Source: Streptomyces sp. XY006
Lineage (GTDB): Bacteria > Actinomycetota > Actinomycetes > Streptomycetales > Streptomycetaceae
Direction: 5' to 3'
Assembly (NCBI RefSeq): GCF_002237655.1
Contig: NZ_NOKT01000010.1
Location: 1-64,000, forward strand
DNA length: 64,000 bases
A program made the translations under genes and the position numbers. Below are positions 40,167-49,241 of the stretch, one piece after another (position 1 is the first letter of the stretch; every line of letters starts with the position of its first letter). Under the pieces are notes generated by a model, which saw only the letters and a program-made list of their open reading frames with translations, was not told the DNA's origin and did not search any database.

Positions 40167-40853
40167 GTGAGACTGCTGCTCGTCGAGGACGACAACCACG
40201 TCGCCGCCGCCCTGTCGGCGGTCCTGGCACGGCACGGCTTCGACGTCACGCACGCGCGCAGCGGCGAGGAGGCTCTCCAGGCCCTGGTCCCCGAGGGCGA
40301 CGGCTTCGGCGTGGTCCTGCTCGACCTGGGCCTGCCCGACCAGGACGGATACGAGGTCTGCGGCAAGATCCGCAAGCGCACCAGCACCCCCGTGATCATG
40401 GTGACGGCCCGCTCCGACGTACGCTCCCGCATCCACGGCCTCAACCTCGGCGCCGACGACTACGTCGTCAAGCCCTACGACACCGGCGAGCTGCTCGCCC
40501 GGATCCACGCGGTCAGCCGGCGCACCTCGCACGAGGACACCTCCAGCGGCATCGAGACCGAGCTGCGGCTCGGCCCCGTGCACATCGAGCTGCCCACGCG
40601 CCGGGTCAGCGTCGACGGGGCGGTGATCCAGCTGACCCGCAAGGAGTTCGACCTGCTGGCCCTCCTCGCGCAACGGCCCGGTGTGGTCTTCCGCCGGGAG
40701 CAGATCATCAGCGAGGTGTGGCGGACCAGCTGGGAGGGGACCGGGCGCACCCTGGAGGTGCACGTCGCGTCCCTGCGCGCCAAGCTGCGCATGCCCGCGC
40801 TCATCGAGACCGTACGCGGCGTCGGCTACCGGCTCGTCGCCCCTGCCGGATAG
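40167..40853 (+). CDS. OmpR-family response regulator
   Basis: The 228-residue regulator has a receiver domain (about 1-115) with acidic EDD at 7-9, Asp53 (LLDLGLPDQDG) and conserved Lys in DYVVKPYD. A winged-helix DNA-binding domain follows (about 130-225; LTRKEFDLLALLAQRPGVVF and TLEVHVASLRAKLR). GTG 40167 follows AAGGGGG; the open frame upstream runs through the Z-DNA tract and is unlikely to be coding. The kinase gene begins 9 bases after the stop, so they form one operon. Confidence 0.92.
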   Translation: MRLLLVEDDNHVAAALSAVLARHGFDVTHARSGEEALQALVPEGDGFGVVLLDLGLPDQDGYEVCGKIRKRTSTPVIMVTARSDVRSRIHGLNLGADDYVVKPYDTGELLARIHAVSRRTSHEDTSSGIETELRLGPVHIELPTRRVSVDGAVIQLTRKEFDLLALLAQRPGVVFRREQIISEVWRTSWEGTGRTLEVHVASLRAKLRMPALIETVRGVGYRLVAPAG

Positions 40854-40862
40854 CGGGGCCGG

Positions 40863-42269
40863 GTGCGCACTCGTCTCCTCCCGCTGCTCATCGTCCTGAT
40901 GGCGGCCGTGCTGCTCGCGCTCGGCGTGCCGCTCGCCGTCAGCCTGGCGGGCGCCCAGCAGCAGAAGGTCGTCGTCGACCGCATCGACGACACCGCGCGG
41001 TTCGCGGCCCTCGCACAGTTCGTCACCGACTCGCCCGACGCCACCACCGGCGCGTTCGAGAACGAGCGCCTGGCCACGCTCAGCAGTGAGCTCCGCAGCT
41101 ACCACGAGGTCTACGGCATCCGCGCCGGCGTCTTCTACCGCAGCGGCAGGGCCATGGCCCACGCACCCGCCAAGTGGGCCCTGCCCAAGGACGGCGAGGT
41201 GCGCGCGGCCTTCGACGAGGCGCTGCTCAGCCGCCGCAGCCACGACCCGAAGCAGGTGTGGCCCTGGCAGCGCGGCAATCTCGTGGTCGCCTCGCCGGTC
41301 ATCCGCGACGGCGACGTCGTCGCGGTGGTCGTCACCGACTCGCCGACCGGGCAGATGCGCTCCCGGACGCTGCAGGGCTGGCTGATCATCGGCGCGGGCG
41401 AGTTCGCCGCGATGCTGCTGGCCGTCGGCGCCGCCCTGCGGCTGACCGGCTGGGTGCTCAAGCCCGTGCGGATCCTGGACGCCACCACCCACGACATCGC
41501 CACGGGACGGCTGAAGTCCCGGGTCGCCGCGGCCGGAGGCCCGCCGGAACTGCGCCGCCTGGCCCGGTCGTTCAACGAGATGGCGGACAACGTCGAGGAC
41601 GTCCTGGAGCAGCAGCGCGCCTTCGTCGCCGACGCCTCCCACCAGCTGCGCAACCCCCTCGCGGCACTGCTGCTGCGCATCGAGCTGCTCGCCTTCGAGC
41701 TGCCCGAGGGCAACAAGGAGATCGCCTCCGTGCAGGCGGAGGGCAAGCGCCTCGCGCAGGTCCTGGACGACCTGCTGGACCTGGCGCTGGCCGAGCACAC
41801 CGAGGCGGACCTGAGGGTCACGGACATCGGCGAGCTGGCCGCCGAACGCGTCGCGGCCTGGGCCCCCACCGCCGGGGCCAAGGGCGTCCGCCTGGTCGGC
41901 GACTGCCCGCCGACGACCGCCTGGGCCGACCCGGTCGCCCTGTCCAGCGCCCTGGACGCGGTCATCGACAACGCGGTCAAGTTCACGCCCGAGGGCGAGA
42001 CCGTCGAGGTGACCGTCGCTCCCGACGGCGACACCTCCACCGTCGTCGTCACCGACCGCGGCCCCGGCCTCACCGACGAGGAGCTGGCCCGCATCGGCGA
42101 CCGCTTCTGGCGCAGCGGCCGGCACCAGAACATCAAGGGCTCGGGCCTCGGACTGTCCATCTCGCGGGCGCTGCTCGCGGCGGGCGGCGGCTCGATCGCC
42201 TACGACCACAACCAGCCGCACGGTCTGCGGGTGACCGTGCGCGTGCCCAGGTCGGGGCCTACGGCTTGA
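40863..42269 (+). CDS. Membrane sensor histidine kinase
   Basis: The 468-residue sensor has an N-terminal membrane helix (about 5-28), an extracytoplasmic sensor region (about 30-170), a second helix (about 175-200), HAMP, HisKA with phospho-His in ADASHQLRNPL (about 258), and HATPase_c with VIDNAVKF, DRGPGL and GSGLGLS. It pairs with the preceding OmpR-type regulator; the signal is unknown. The GTG start is 9 bases after the regulator stop. Its last 11 bases overlap the 3' end of the convergent TAXI gene. Confidence 0.92.
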   Translation: MRTRLLPLLIVLMAAVLLALGVPLAVSLAGAQQQKVVVDRIDDTARFAALAQFVTDSPDATTGAFENERLATLSSELRSYHEVYGIRAGVFYRSGRAMAHAPAKWALPKDGEVRAAFDEALLSRRSHDPKQVWPWQRGNLVVASPVIRDGDVVAVVVTDSPTGQMRSRTLQGWLIIGAGEFAAMLLAVGAALRLTGWVLKPVRILDATTHDIATGRLKSRVAAAGGPPELRRLARSFNEMADNVEDVLEQQRAFVADASHQLRNPLAALLLRIELLAFELPEGNKEIASVQAEGKRLAQVLDDLLDLALAEHTEADLRVTDIGELAAERVAAWAPTAGAKGVRLVGDCPPTTAWADPVALSSALDAVIDNAVKFTPEGETVEVTVAPDGDTSTVVVTDRGPGLTDEELARIGDRFWRSGRHQNIKGSGLGLSISRALLAAGGGSIAYDHNQPHGLRVTVRVPRSGPTA

Positions 42270-43260
42270 CCGACTGGTAGTAGCGCTGCGCCCCGGCGTG
42301 CAGTTGCAGCGGGTCGGTGTAGATCGCCGTGCGGACGTCGACCAGCTGGGCGGAGTGGACGGTCGCGCCGATGCCGTCACGGCTGTCGATCACCGTCCGG
42401 GTCAGCCACTCGGTGAGCCGCGGATCGACGTCGCTGCGCGTCACCAGGATGTTGGACACCGCCAGCGTCGGCACCGGGTCGCCCCGCTGGATCGTGGGGT
42501 AGGCCGACTCGGGCATCTTGGTGGCGCGGTAGTACCGCGTGGCGCCGCCCTGGTCGTGCAGCTTGGCCACCAGTGCGGCGTCGATCGGCACGAACCGGAA
42601 CGCCGACGCCGACTTCTTCGCCAGCCGGCTGAGTCCGTCCGTGGGTAGCCCGCCCGACCAGAAGAACGCGTCCAGCCCGTGCCCCAGCCGCTTGGGCCCG
42701 GTGTCGATGCCGTCCGACGAGGGCACGATGTCCTTCTCCGGGTCGATGCCGGCCGCCTTGAGCACGCCGTTGGCGATCAGCCGCACGCCGGAGTCGGGGA
42801 GCCCTATGGCCACGCGCTTGCCCCGCAGGTCCGCGACGGAGCGGATGTCCGAGTCCGGCGGCACGACCAGCTGGAGGTAGTCGTCGTACAGGCGAGCGAC
42901 TCCGCGCAGCCGGTCGGCGCCCGTGCTGTTGTCGAGCTTGTACGTGGCGACGGCGTCGGCCGCGGCGATCGCGAAGTCGGCCTCGCCGGTCGCCACGTCC
43001 GCGACGTTCTCCTGCGAACCGGCGCTGGTCAGCAGCCGCACGCGCAGGTCGGGCATGTCCTTGTCGATCTCGTTGCGCAGGAGTTCGCCGTACTCGTGGT
43101 AGACCCCGGCGCGCGTGCCGGTGCTGAACTCGATCTCCCCGCCCGGCGGCTGCTCGGCCCAGGGGCGCAGCCACCACAGCAGCAGCCCGAGGACCACGAG
43201 GGCGGCGGCACCGCCCTGCAGGGTCCGCTGCCTGCCGATACGGGGGAACGTCCTGGACAT
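42259..43260 (-). CDS. TAXI family solute-binding protein
   Basis: The 333-residue protein has one N-terminal membrane segment (about 17-32; LVVLGLLLWWL), then a periplasmic-binding-protein fold of the TAXI TRAP type: EFSTGTRAGVYHEYGELL, ADFAIAAADAVATYKL and VADLRGKRVAIGLPDSGVR. No TRAP permease gene is adjacent. The segment lacks an obvious signal-peptidase site or lipobox, so the protein may stay membrane-anchored. It is convergent with, and overlaps by 11 bp, the sensor kinase gene, and may feed that two-component system; this is inference. CAGGAT lies 7 bases before the ATG (leaderless type). Confidence 0.87.
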   Translation of the reverse strand: MSRTFPRIGRQRTLQGGAAALVVLGLLLWWLRPWAEQPPGGEIEFSTGTRAGVYHEYGELLRNEIDKDMPDLRVRLLTSAGSQENVADVATGEADFAIAAADAVATYKLDNSTGADRLRGVARLYDDYLQLVVPPDSDIRSVADLRGKRVAIGLPDSGVRLIANGVLKAAGIDPEKDIVPSSDGIDTGPKRLGHGLDAFFWSGGLPTDGLSRLAKKSASAFRFVPIDAALVAKLHDQGGATRYYRATKMPESAYPTIQRGDPVPTLAVSNILVTRSDVDPRLTEWLTRTVIDSRDGIGATVHSAQLVDVRTAIYTDPLQLHAGAQRYYQSVKP

Positions 43261-43355
43261 GCGGGCGATCCTGCCAGCCGGGGCGCACCCCTGACCAGGG
43301 CAGGGGTCACAGGACGGGGCGGGGAGTGTCAGTGGCGGCCACTACAGTCGCCCCC

Positions 43356-43763
43356 ATGAGCTCCTCGCCCGCCGACCTGGTCCGTGCGTTCCACCATGCC
43401 TTCGGCCTGGACGCCCGCAGCACCCCGGCGGAGGTCTCCCCGGAACTCGCCGCCCACCGCGGCGAGCTTCTCGCGGAGGAGGCCGCGGAAGTGGCCGAGG
43501 TCGCGGTGACGGGCCCGCTGGACCGGCTCGCGCACGAACTGGCGGACGTGGTCTACGTCGCGTACGGCACGGCCCTGGTCCACGGCATCGACCTCGACGC
43601 GGTGCTCGCCGAGATCCACCGGTCCAACATGACCAAGCTCGGCCCGGACGGTTCGGTCTCCCGCCGCGCCGACGGCAAGGTCCTCAAGGGGGAGCACTAC
43701 GAGGCACCGGATGTGGCGGGGGTGCTGCGTAAGCAGGGGTGGACGCCGGGCGGGGGCGCCTGA
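43356..43763 (+). CDS. MazG-like nucleotide pyrophosphohydrolase
   Basis: The 135-residue all-alpha NTP pyrophosphohydrolase belongs to the MazG/HisE-like (PRA-PH-like) superfamily. The metal-binding acidic motif is EEAAEVAEVA (about 40-50) with a downstream ELADVVYVAYG helix (ExxD). Such enzymes remove non-canonical NTPs, but the substrate here is unknown. The ATG lies 7 bases after TACAGT (43343-43348), indicating a leaderless mRNA. A GTG at 43326 would add ten residues. A 15-bp tandem repeat follows the stop. Confidence 0.85.
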   Translation: MSSSPADLVRAFHHAFGLDARSTPAEVSPELAAHRGELLAEEAAEVAEVAVTGPLDRLAHELADVVYVAYGTALVHGIDLDAVLAEIHRSNMTKLGPDGSVSRRADGKVLKGEHYEAPDVAGVLRKQGWTPGGGA

Positions 43764-43764
43764 C

Positions 43765-43809
43765 CTCGGCACCTCGCCCGTCGGCACATCGCCCCTCGGC
43801 ACATCGCCC
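43765..43809. repeat. 15-bp tandem repeat x3
   Basis: Three copies of CCTCGGCACATCGCC (with single changes) occupy 43765-43779, 43780-43794 and 43795-43809. They begin right after the mazG-like stop and lie between convergent genes. Confidence 0.9.
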
Positions 43810-43839
43810 TGCAGCTCCCCCTTCGCCCTCCGGGGACCC

Positions 43840-45093
43840 TCAGTCGGCGACCGGCGCGTCCGCCTCCGTCGCCCTGGGCGTCGGCTCAGGCTTCGGCTCA
43901 GGCTCAGGCTCCGGCTTCGGCTCCGGCCGACCGCGCTCGCGGCGCCGCCCCCACCATGTCGCCACGGGCTCGGTGTACCGCGCGGTGAGCGGCCCCAGGA
44001 CGACCAGGATCAGGACGTACGCCGTGGCCAGCGGGCCGAGGGACGGCTCGATACCGGCGGCGACCGCGAGGCCCGCGATGACAATCGAGAACTCGCCGCG
44101 GGCGACGAGCGCGCCGCCCGCCCGCCAGCGGCCCTTGACGGAGATCCCGGCCCGCCGGGCCGCCCAGTAGCCGGTGGCGATCTTCGTCAGCGCGGTGACG
44201 ACGGCCAGGCCCAGGGCCGGCAGCAGCACGGGCGGGATGCTCGACGGGTCGGTGTGCAGCCCGAAGAAGACGAAGAAGACCGCCGCGAACAGGTCGCGCA
44301 GGGGGCTGAGCAGCGTGTGCGCGCCCTCCGCCACCTCCCCGGACAGCGCGATGCCCACCAGGAAGGCACCCACCGCCGCCGACACCTGCAACTGCTGCGC
44401 CACGCCCGCGACCAGGATCGTCAGGCCCAGCACGACCAGCAGCAGCTTCTCCGGGTCGTCGCTGGAGACGAACCGCGAGATGACCCGGCCGTAGCGCACG
44501 GCCAGGAACAGCACCAGCCCCGCCGCGCCCAGCGCGATCGCCAGGGTCACGCTCCCGGCCAGCAGCCCGGCGCCCGCCACCAGCGCCGTGACGATCGGCA
44601 GGTACACCGCCATCGCCAGGTCCTCCAGCACCAGCACGCTGAGGATCACCGGCGTCTCACGGTTGCCGACCCGGCCCAGGTCGCCGAGCACCTTGGCGAT
44701 CACGCCGGACGACGAGATCCAGGTGACACCGGCCAGGACGACCGCGGCCACCGGGCCCCAGCCCAGCAGCAACGCCACCGCCGCACCGGGCAGGGCGTTC
44801 AGCGCGCAGTCGACCAGACCGGACGGATAGTGCGTCTTGAGATTGGAGACCAGGTCGCTCGCCGTGTACTCCAGGCCCAGCATCAGCAGCAACAGGATGA
44901 CGCCGATCTCCGCGCCCGTGGCGACGAACTCCTCGCTCGCCCCCAGCGGCAGCAGACCGCCCTCGCCGAAGGCCAGACCGGCGAGGAGGTACAGCGGTAT
45001 CGGCGAGAGCTGGAAACGGGCGGCGAACCGGCCGAGCAGGCCGAGGCCGAGAATGATGGAACCGAACTCGATCAGCAGAACCGCGGAGTGCAC
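43840..45093 (-). CDS. CPA2 family cation/proton antiporter
   Basis: The 417-residue KefB/KhtU-type membrane protein has about 12 helices. Visible signatures are LSPIPLYLLAGLAFGEGGLL, EIGVILLLLMLGLEY (the conserved acidic translocation segment) and LAAVFFVFFGLHTDP. It lacks the C-terminal NAD-binding domain of KefB. The last 35 residues are a Pro/Glu/Lys repeat tail (about PEPKPEPEPEPKPEP). The GTG start is 4 bases after the stop of the RCK_C gene, so the two form a KhtTU-like potassium/proton antiporter. Confidence 0.9.
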   Translation of the reverse strand: MHSAVLLIEFGSIILGLGLLGRFAARFQLSPIPLYLLAGLAFGEGGLLPLGASEEFVATGAEIGVILLLLMLGLEYTASDLVSNLKTHYPSGLVDCALNALPGAAVALLLGWGPVAAVVLAGVTWISSSGVIAKVLGDLGRVGNRETPVILSVLVLEDLAMAVYLPIVTALVAGAGLLAGSVTLAIALGAAGLVLFLAVRYGRVISRFVSSDDPEKLLLVVLGLTILVAGVAQQLQVSAAVGAFLVGIALSGEVAEGAHTLLSPLRDLFAAVFFVFFGLHTDPSSIPPVLLPALGLAVVTALTKIATGYWAARRAGISVKGRWRAGGALVARGEFSIVIAGLAVAAGIEPSLGPLATAYVLILVVLGPLTARYTEPVATWWGRRRERGRPEPKPEPEPEPKPEPTPRATEADAPVAD

Positions 45094-45097
45094 CGGC

Positions 45098-45583
45098 TCA
45101 CTCCCGCTCGAGTATCATCGCGGCCGCGTCGACGCCCTCGCGCGTGCCGACGACGATCAGCGTGTCACCGCCCGCCAGCCGGAAGTCCGGCGCCGGCGAC
45201 GGGATGGCCTCGGCCCGGCGCAGCACCGCCACCACCGACGCGCCCGTGTCCGTCCGCATCCGGGTGTCGCCCAGCACCCGCCCGTTCCAGCGCGAGGTCG
45301 CGGCCACCTCGATCCGCTCGGCGACGAGCCCCAGGTCCGTGGTGTACAGCAGGCTGGGGCTGTGGTGGGACGGCTTCAGCGCGTCGATCAGCGAACCCGC
45401 CTCGGAACTGGTCAGCCGCAGGGACTGCGCGCAGGAATCGGGGTCGTCGGAGCGGTACACGTTCACCGTGCGCGTCCCGTCGCGGTGCGCGACCACCGAC
45501 AGATGACGGTGTTCGCGGGTCTCCAGGTCGTACTGGACCCCGATGCCCGGCAGCGGCGTCGCCCTCAGGCGCGGAGCTGACAC
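45098..45583 (-). CDS. RCK_C (TrkA-C) regulatory subunit of the antiporter
   Basis: The 161-residue cytoplasmic protein has an N-terminal domain (about 1-75) and a C-terminal RCK_C/TrkA-C domain (about 80-160; ASVVAVLRRAEAIPSPAPDF and GDTLIVVGTREGVDAA). This resembles KhtT, which gates the KhtU antiporter. RCK_C domains often bind nucleotides, and homologues in Streptomyces and firmicutes are c-di-AMP receptors; whether this one is cannot be read from sequence. The GTG start has GAAGAAA upstream. It is the first gene of the pair. Confidence 0.85.
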   Translation of the reverse strand: MSAPRLRATPLPGIGVQYDLETREHRHLSVVAHRDGTRTVNVYRSDDPDSCAQSLRLTSSEAGSLIDALKPSHHSPSLLYTTDLGLVAERIEVAATSRWNGRVLGDTRMRTDTGASVVAVLRRAEAIPSPAPDFRLAGGDTLIVVGTREGVDAAAMILERE

Positions 45584-45706
45584 GTTTCTTCCCCTTGTTC
45601 GTCCGGTGGTTCTTGCCTGTGTCCGTGTCCTGAGCGGTGCCGTGAGCGGTGTCGATCAACGGACGGGCCACCTCCGCATGCTGCCATCCGGCCGTACGGT
45701 GGCGAT

Positions 45707-46777
45707 ATGGGTGTCGTGACGGATATACGCAGCGGCCGGTCGCCGGAGAGACTCGACGGGGAGCTGTCGGAGGCGAGCGCCGGGGAGCTGTCGGACGCGA
45801 GCGCCGGAAGGAGCGGAGCCAGGAACGTGTCGCTGTTCTGGCGGATCTTCTCGCTCAACGCGGCCGGCCTGGTCGTGGCCACCGCGCTGCTGCTCGGCCC
45901 GGTCACCGTCTCCACCCCCGTCCTGGCCGGAGAGGCGCTCGTCCTGCTCGGCGGCCTGGTGCTGCTGCTCGCCGGCAACGCGCTCGTGCTGCGCTTCGGC
46001 CTGGCCCCCCTGCAGCGGCTGGACCGCGCCATGGCCACCGCGGACCTGCTGCGCCCCGGCTCCCGCCCGGTGGTCGGCGGTCCGGCGGAGACGGCCGGGC
46101 TGATCACGACGTACAACACGATGCTCGACCGGCTGGAGGCCGAGCGGGCCACGGGCGCCGCCCGCGCGCTGTCCGCGCAGGAGAGCGAACGCCACCGCAT
46201 CGCGCGGGAGCTGCACGACGAGGTCGGGCAGACCCTGACCGCCGTCCTGCTCCAGCTCAAGCGCGTCGCCGACCGGGCGCCGGGGGAGCTGCGCGACGAG
46301 GTCGGCCAGGCGCAGGAGGCGACCCGGGCCGGCCTGGACGAGATCCGCCGGATCGCCCGGCGGCTGCGCCCGGGTGTCCTGGAGGAACTGGGCCTGGCCA
46401 GCGCCCTGCGCGCACTCGCCGGCGAGTTCACGACACACGGGCTGACGGTGCGCCACCACGTCACCGGCGACCTCCCCGCCCTGACACCCGAAGCGGAACT
46501 CGTCGTCTACCGGGTGGCCCAGGAGGGCCTGACCAACACCGCCCGGCACGCCGGCGCCGACCGCGCCGAACTCCGCCTCCGGCCCGTCCCGGGCGGCGTC
46601 GAACTCCTCGTCCGCGACAACGGCACCGGCGTCGGCACCGCCCCCGAGGGCGCCGGCATCACCGGCATGCGCGAACGCGCCCTGCTGATCGGGGCCGCCC
46701 TCACCGTCGGACCGGCCCCGGACGGCGGCACCGACGTACGGCTGCGCCTGCCCGTGCCGGACGGAGCACGCCGATGA
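45707..46777 (+). CDS. NarL-type sensor histidine kinase
   Basis: The 356-residue kinase has two membrane helices (about 42-65 and 70-92), a HAMP-like linker, HisKA_3 with phospho-His in RHRIARELHDEVGQ (about 168), and an HATPase_c with GLTNTARHA, DNGTG and GAGITGMRER. The N-terminal 40 residues contain the duplicated octapeptide GELSEASA/GELSDASA. The ATG lies 6 bases after TACGGT (45695-45700), a leaderless arrangement. It overlaps the regulator gene. Position and type match S. coelicolor SCO5784, which with SCO5785 is reported to influence the switch to secondary metabolism. Confidence 0.9.
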   Translation: MGVVTDIRSGRSPERLDGELSEASAGELSDASAGRSGARNVSLFWRIFSLNAAGLVVATALLLGPVTVSTPVLAGEALVLLGGLVLLLAGNALVLRFGLAPLQRLDRAMATADLLRPGSRPVVGGPAETAGLITTYNTMLDRLEAERATGAARALSAQESERHRIARELHDEVGQTLTAVLLQLKRVADRAPGELRDEVGQAQEATRAGLDEIRRIARRLRPGVLEELGLASALRALAGEFTTHGLTVRHHVTGDLPALTPEAELVVYRVAQEGLTNTARHAGADRAELRLRPVPGGVELLVRDNGTGVGTAPEGAGITGMRERALLIGAALTVGPAPDGGTDVRLRLPVPDGARR

Positions 46778-47439
46778 CCACCCGGACGAGCCGTCCGATT
46801 CGCGTCCTGCTCGCCGACGACCACACGCTGGTGCGCCGGGGCGTGCGCCTCATCCTGGACGGTGAACCGGACCTGACGGTCGTCGCCGAGGCCGGAGACG
46901 GCGCCGAGGCCGTCGCGAAGGCCCGGGAGACCCCCGTCGACCTGGCCGTCCTCGACGTGGCCATGCCCCGCATGACCGGCCTCCAGGCGGCCAGGGAACT
47001 CTCCCGCCGGCTGCCCGACCTGCACATCCTCATCCTGACCATGTACGACAACGAGGAGTACTTCTTCGAGGCGCTCAGGGCCGGGGCCAGCGGCTACGTC
47101 CTCAAGTCGGTCGCCGACCGCGACCTGGTCGAGGCGTGCCGGGCGGCCGTGCGGGACGAGCCGTTCATCTACCCGGGCGCCGAGCGGGCCCTGGTCCGCT
47201 CCTACCTGGAGCGCCTCCACCGCGGCGACGGCCTGCCGGAACGGGCCATCACCGAACGCGAGGAGGAGATCCTCAAGCTGGTCGCCGAGGGCCACACCTC
47301 CAAGGAGATCGGCGAACTCCTCTTCATCAGCGCCAAGACCGTCGAACGCCACCGCGCCAACCTCCTGCAGAAGCTCGGCATGCGCGACCGCCTGGAGCTG
47401 ACCCGGTACGCCATCAGGGCCGGGCTCATCGAGCCGTGA
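46774..47439 (+). CDS. NarL/FixJ-family response regulator
   Basis: The 221-residue regulator has a receiver domain (about 8-125) with ADD at 14-16, Asp61 (VLDVAMPRMTG) and Lys in VLKSV. The C-terminal LuxR helix-turn-helix is at about 155-215 (ITEREEEILKLVAEGHTSKE and ISAKTVERHRANLLQKL). The ATG overlaps the kinase stop (ATGA), so the pair is coupled. It corresponds by position to SCO5785, which has been linked to ribosomal gene expression and antibiotic production. Confidence 0.92.
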   Translation: MTTRTSRPIRVLLADDHTLVRRGVRLILDGEPDLTVVAEAGDGAEAVAKARETPVDLAVLDVAMPRMTGLQAARELSRRLPDLHILILTMYDNEEYFFEALRAGASGYVLKSVADRDLVEACRAAVRDEPFIYPGAERALVRSYLERLHRGDGLPERAITEREEEILKLVAEGHTSKEIGELLFISAKTVERHRANLLQKLGMRDRLELTRYAIRAGLIEP

Positions 47440-47502
47440 GCCCGGGCCCCGGTTGTCCACAGGCGACCGAGTCACTTTCGCCGACCGCCTACCCTTGTCC
47501 CT

Positions 47503-49029
47503 ATGAGCAGCATCGACCGGAGCCAGTCAGTGGGCGGCACGCGCACCTATGAAGTACGCACCTACGGGTGCCAGATGAACGTCCACGACTCCGAGCGATT
47601 GGCCGGCCTGCTGGAGGACGCGGGCTACGTCCGCGCCCCCGAGGGCTCCGACGGCGAGGCGGACGTCGTCGTCTTCAACACCTGCGCCGTCCGGGAGAAC
47701 GCCGACAACAAGCTGTACGGCAACCTCGGCCACCTGGCGCCGAAGAAGGCAGCGCGCCCCGGGATGCAGATCGCGGTCGGCGGCTGCCTGGCCCAGAAGG
47801 ACCGCGACACCATCGTGAAGAAGGCGCCCTGGGTGGACGTCGTCTTCGGCACGCACAACATCGGCAAGCTGCCCGTCCTGCTGGAGCGCGCCCGCGTGCA
47901 GGAGGAGGCGCAGGTCGAGATCGCCGAGTCCCTGGAAGCATTCCCCTCGACCCTGCCGACCCGCCGCGAGAGCGCCTACGCGGCCTGGGTCTCCATCTCC
48001 GTCGGCTGCAACAACACCTGCACCTTCTGCATCGTCCCGGCCCTGCGCGGCAAGGAGAAGGACCGCCGCCCCGGCGACATCCTCGCCGAGATCGAGGCCC
48101 TGGTCTCCGAGGGCGTCTCCGAGATCACCCTCCTCGGGCAGAACGTCAACGCGTACGGCTCGGACATCGGCGACCGCGAGGCCTTCAGCAAGCTGCTGCG
48201 CGCCTGCGGGAAGATCGACGGGCTGGAGCGCGTCCGCTTCACCTCGCCGCACCCGCGCGACTTCACCGACGACGTCATCGCCGCCATGGCCGAGACGCCG
48301 AACGTGATGCCGCAGCTGCACATGCCGCTGCAGTCCGGCTCCGACGCGGTCCTGAAGGCGATGCGCCGCTCCTACCGCCAGGAGCGCTTCCTCGGGATCA
48401 TCGAGAAGGTCCGCGCCGCCATCCCGCACGCCGCGATCAGCACGGACATCATCGTGGGCTTCCCCGGCGAGACCGAGGAGGACTTCGAGCAGACGCTGCA
48501 CGTGGTCCGCGAGGCCCGCTTCGCTCAGGCCTTCACCTTCCAGTACTCCAAGCGGCCCGGCACCCCGGCCGCCGAGATGGACGGCCAGATCCCCAAGAAG
48601 GTCGTCCAGGAGCGCTACGAGCGGCTGGTCGCCCTCCAGGAGGAGATCTCCTGGGAGGAGAACAAGAAGCAGGTCGGCCGCACGCTGGAGCTGATGGTCG
48701 CCGAGGGCGAGGGCCGCAAGGACGACACCACCCACCGCCTGTCCGGCCGCGCCCCCGACAACCGCCTGGTGCACTTCACCAAGCCGGACCAGGAGGTCCG
48801 CCCGGGCGACGTCGTCACGGTCGAGATCACCTACGCCGCCCCGCACCACCTGCTCGCCGAGGGCCCCGTCCTCGACGTGCGGCGCACGCGCGCGGGCGAC
48901 GCCTGGGAGAAGCGCACGGCGGAGAAGGCGGCGAAGGCGTCCCAGCCGACGGGCGTCCTGCTCGGCCTCCCCAAGATCGGCGTCCCGGAGCCGCTGCCGG
49001 TCGCGGCAAGCGGCTGCGGCTGCGACTGA
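47503..49029 (+). CDS. miaB: tRNA-2-methylthio-N6-isopentenyladenosine synthase MiaB
   Basis: The 508-residue radical-SAM methylthiotransferase modifies A37 of UNN-decoding tRNAs after MiaA. Auxiliary-cluster cysteines are in [16 protein letters not shown] and VGGCLAQ; the SAM cluster is [11 protein letters not shown] (near 168-178). A TRAM domain is at about 380-450. The protein ends in a GCGCD motif after a 45-residue actinobacterial extension. The ATG lies 7 bases after TACCCT (47490-47495), i.e. leaderless. miaA lies 2 kb downstream. Confidence 0.96.
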   Translation: MSSIDRSQSVGGTRTYEVRTYGCQMNVHDSERLAGLLEDAGYVRAPEGSDGEADVVVFNTCAVRENADNKLYGNLGHLAPKKAARPGMQIAVGGCLAQKDRDTIVKKAPWVDVVFGTHNIGKLPVLLERARVQEEAQVEIAESLEAFPSTLPTRRESAYAAWVSISVGCNNTCTFCIVPALRGKEKDRRPGDILAEIEALVSEGVSEITLLGQNVNAYGSDIGDREAFSKLLRACGKIDGLERVRFTSPHPRDFTDDVIAAMAETPNVMPQLHMPLQSGSDAVLKAMRRSYRQERFLGIIEKVRAAIPHAAISTDIIVGFPGETEEDFEQTLHVVREARFAQAFTFQYSKRPGTPAAEMDGQIPKKVVQERYERLVALQEEISWEENKKQVGRTLELMVAEGEGRKDDTTHRLSGRAPDNRLVHFTKPDQEVRPGDVVTVEITYAAPHHLLAEGPVLDVRRTRAGDAWEKRTAEKAAKASQPTGVLLGLPKIGVPEPLPVAASGCGCD

Positions 49030-49032
49030 GCC

Positions 49033-49190
49033 GGGGGTGACTTCCGAGGGGGCGTGACTTCCGGGGGAGTGTGACCTTCGGGACTTACCACGGGGTGCGA
49101 CCTCCGACTGGGTGTGACCTCCGGCGGGGCGGGGGCTGCGACTGGGCGTGGCCTCACGCGGGGCGTGACCTCCGGCGGGGTGGGGCCGGG
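49033..49190 (+). repeat. Degenerate ~17-bp tandem repeats after miaB
   Basis: About nine imperfect copies of a GGGGCGTGACCTCCGGC-like unit run from the miaB stop to 49190. Individual copies range from 15 to 18 bp. The array is non-coding and lies upstream of the next gene's -10 (TACCCT, 49229-49234). Confidence 0.8.
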
Positions 49191-49241
49191 TGGCGGTCGC
49201 CCCGTGCGGAATCGCGTCCGCCGAGGGTTACCCTGCCGATC

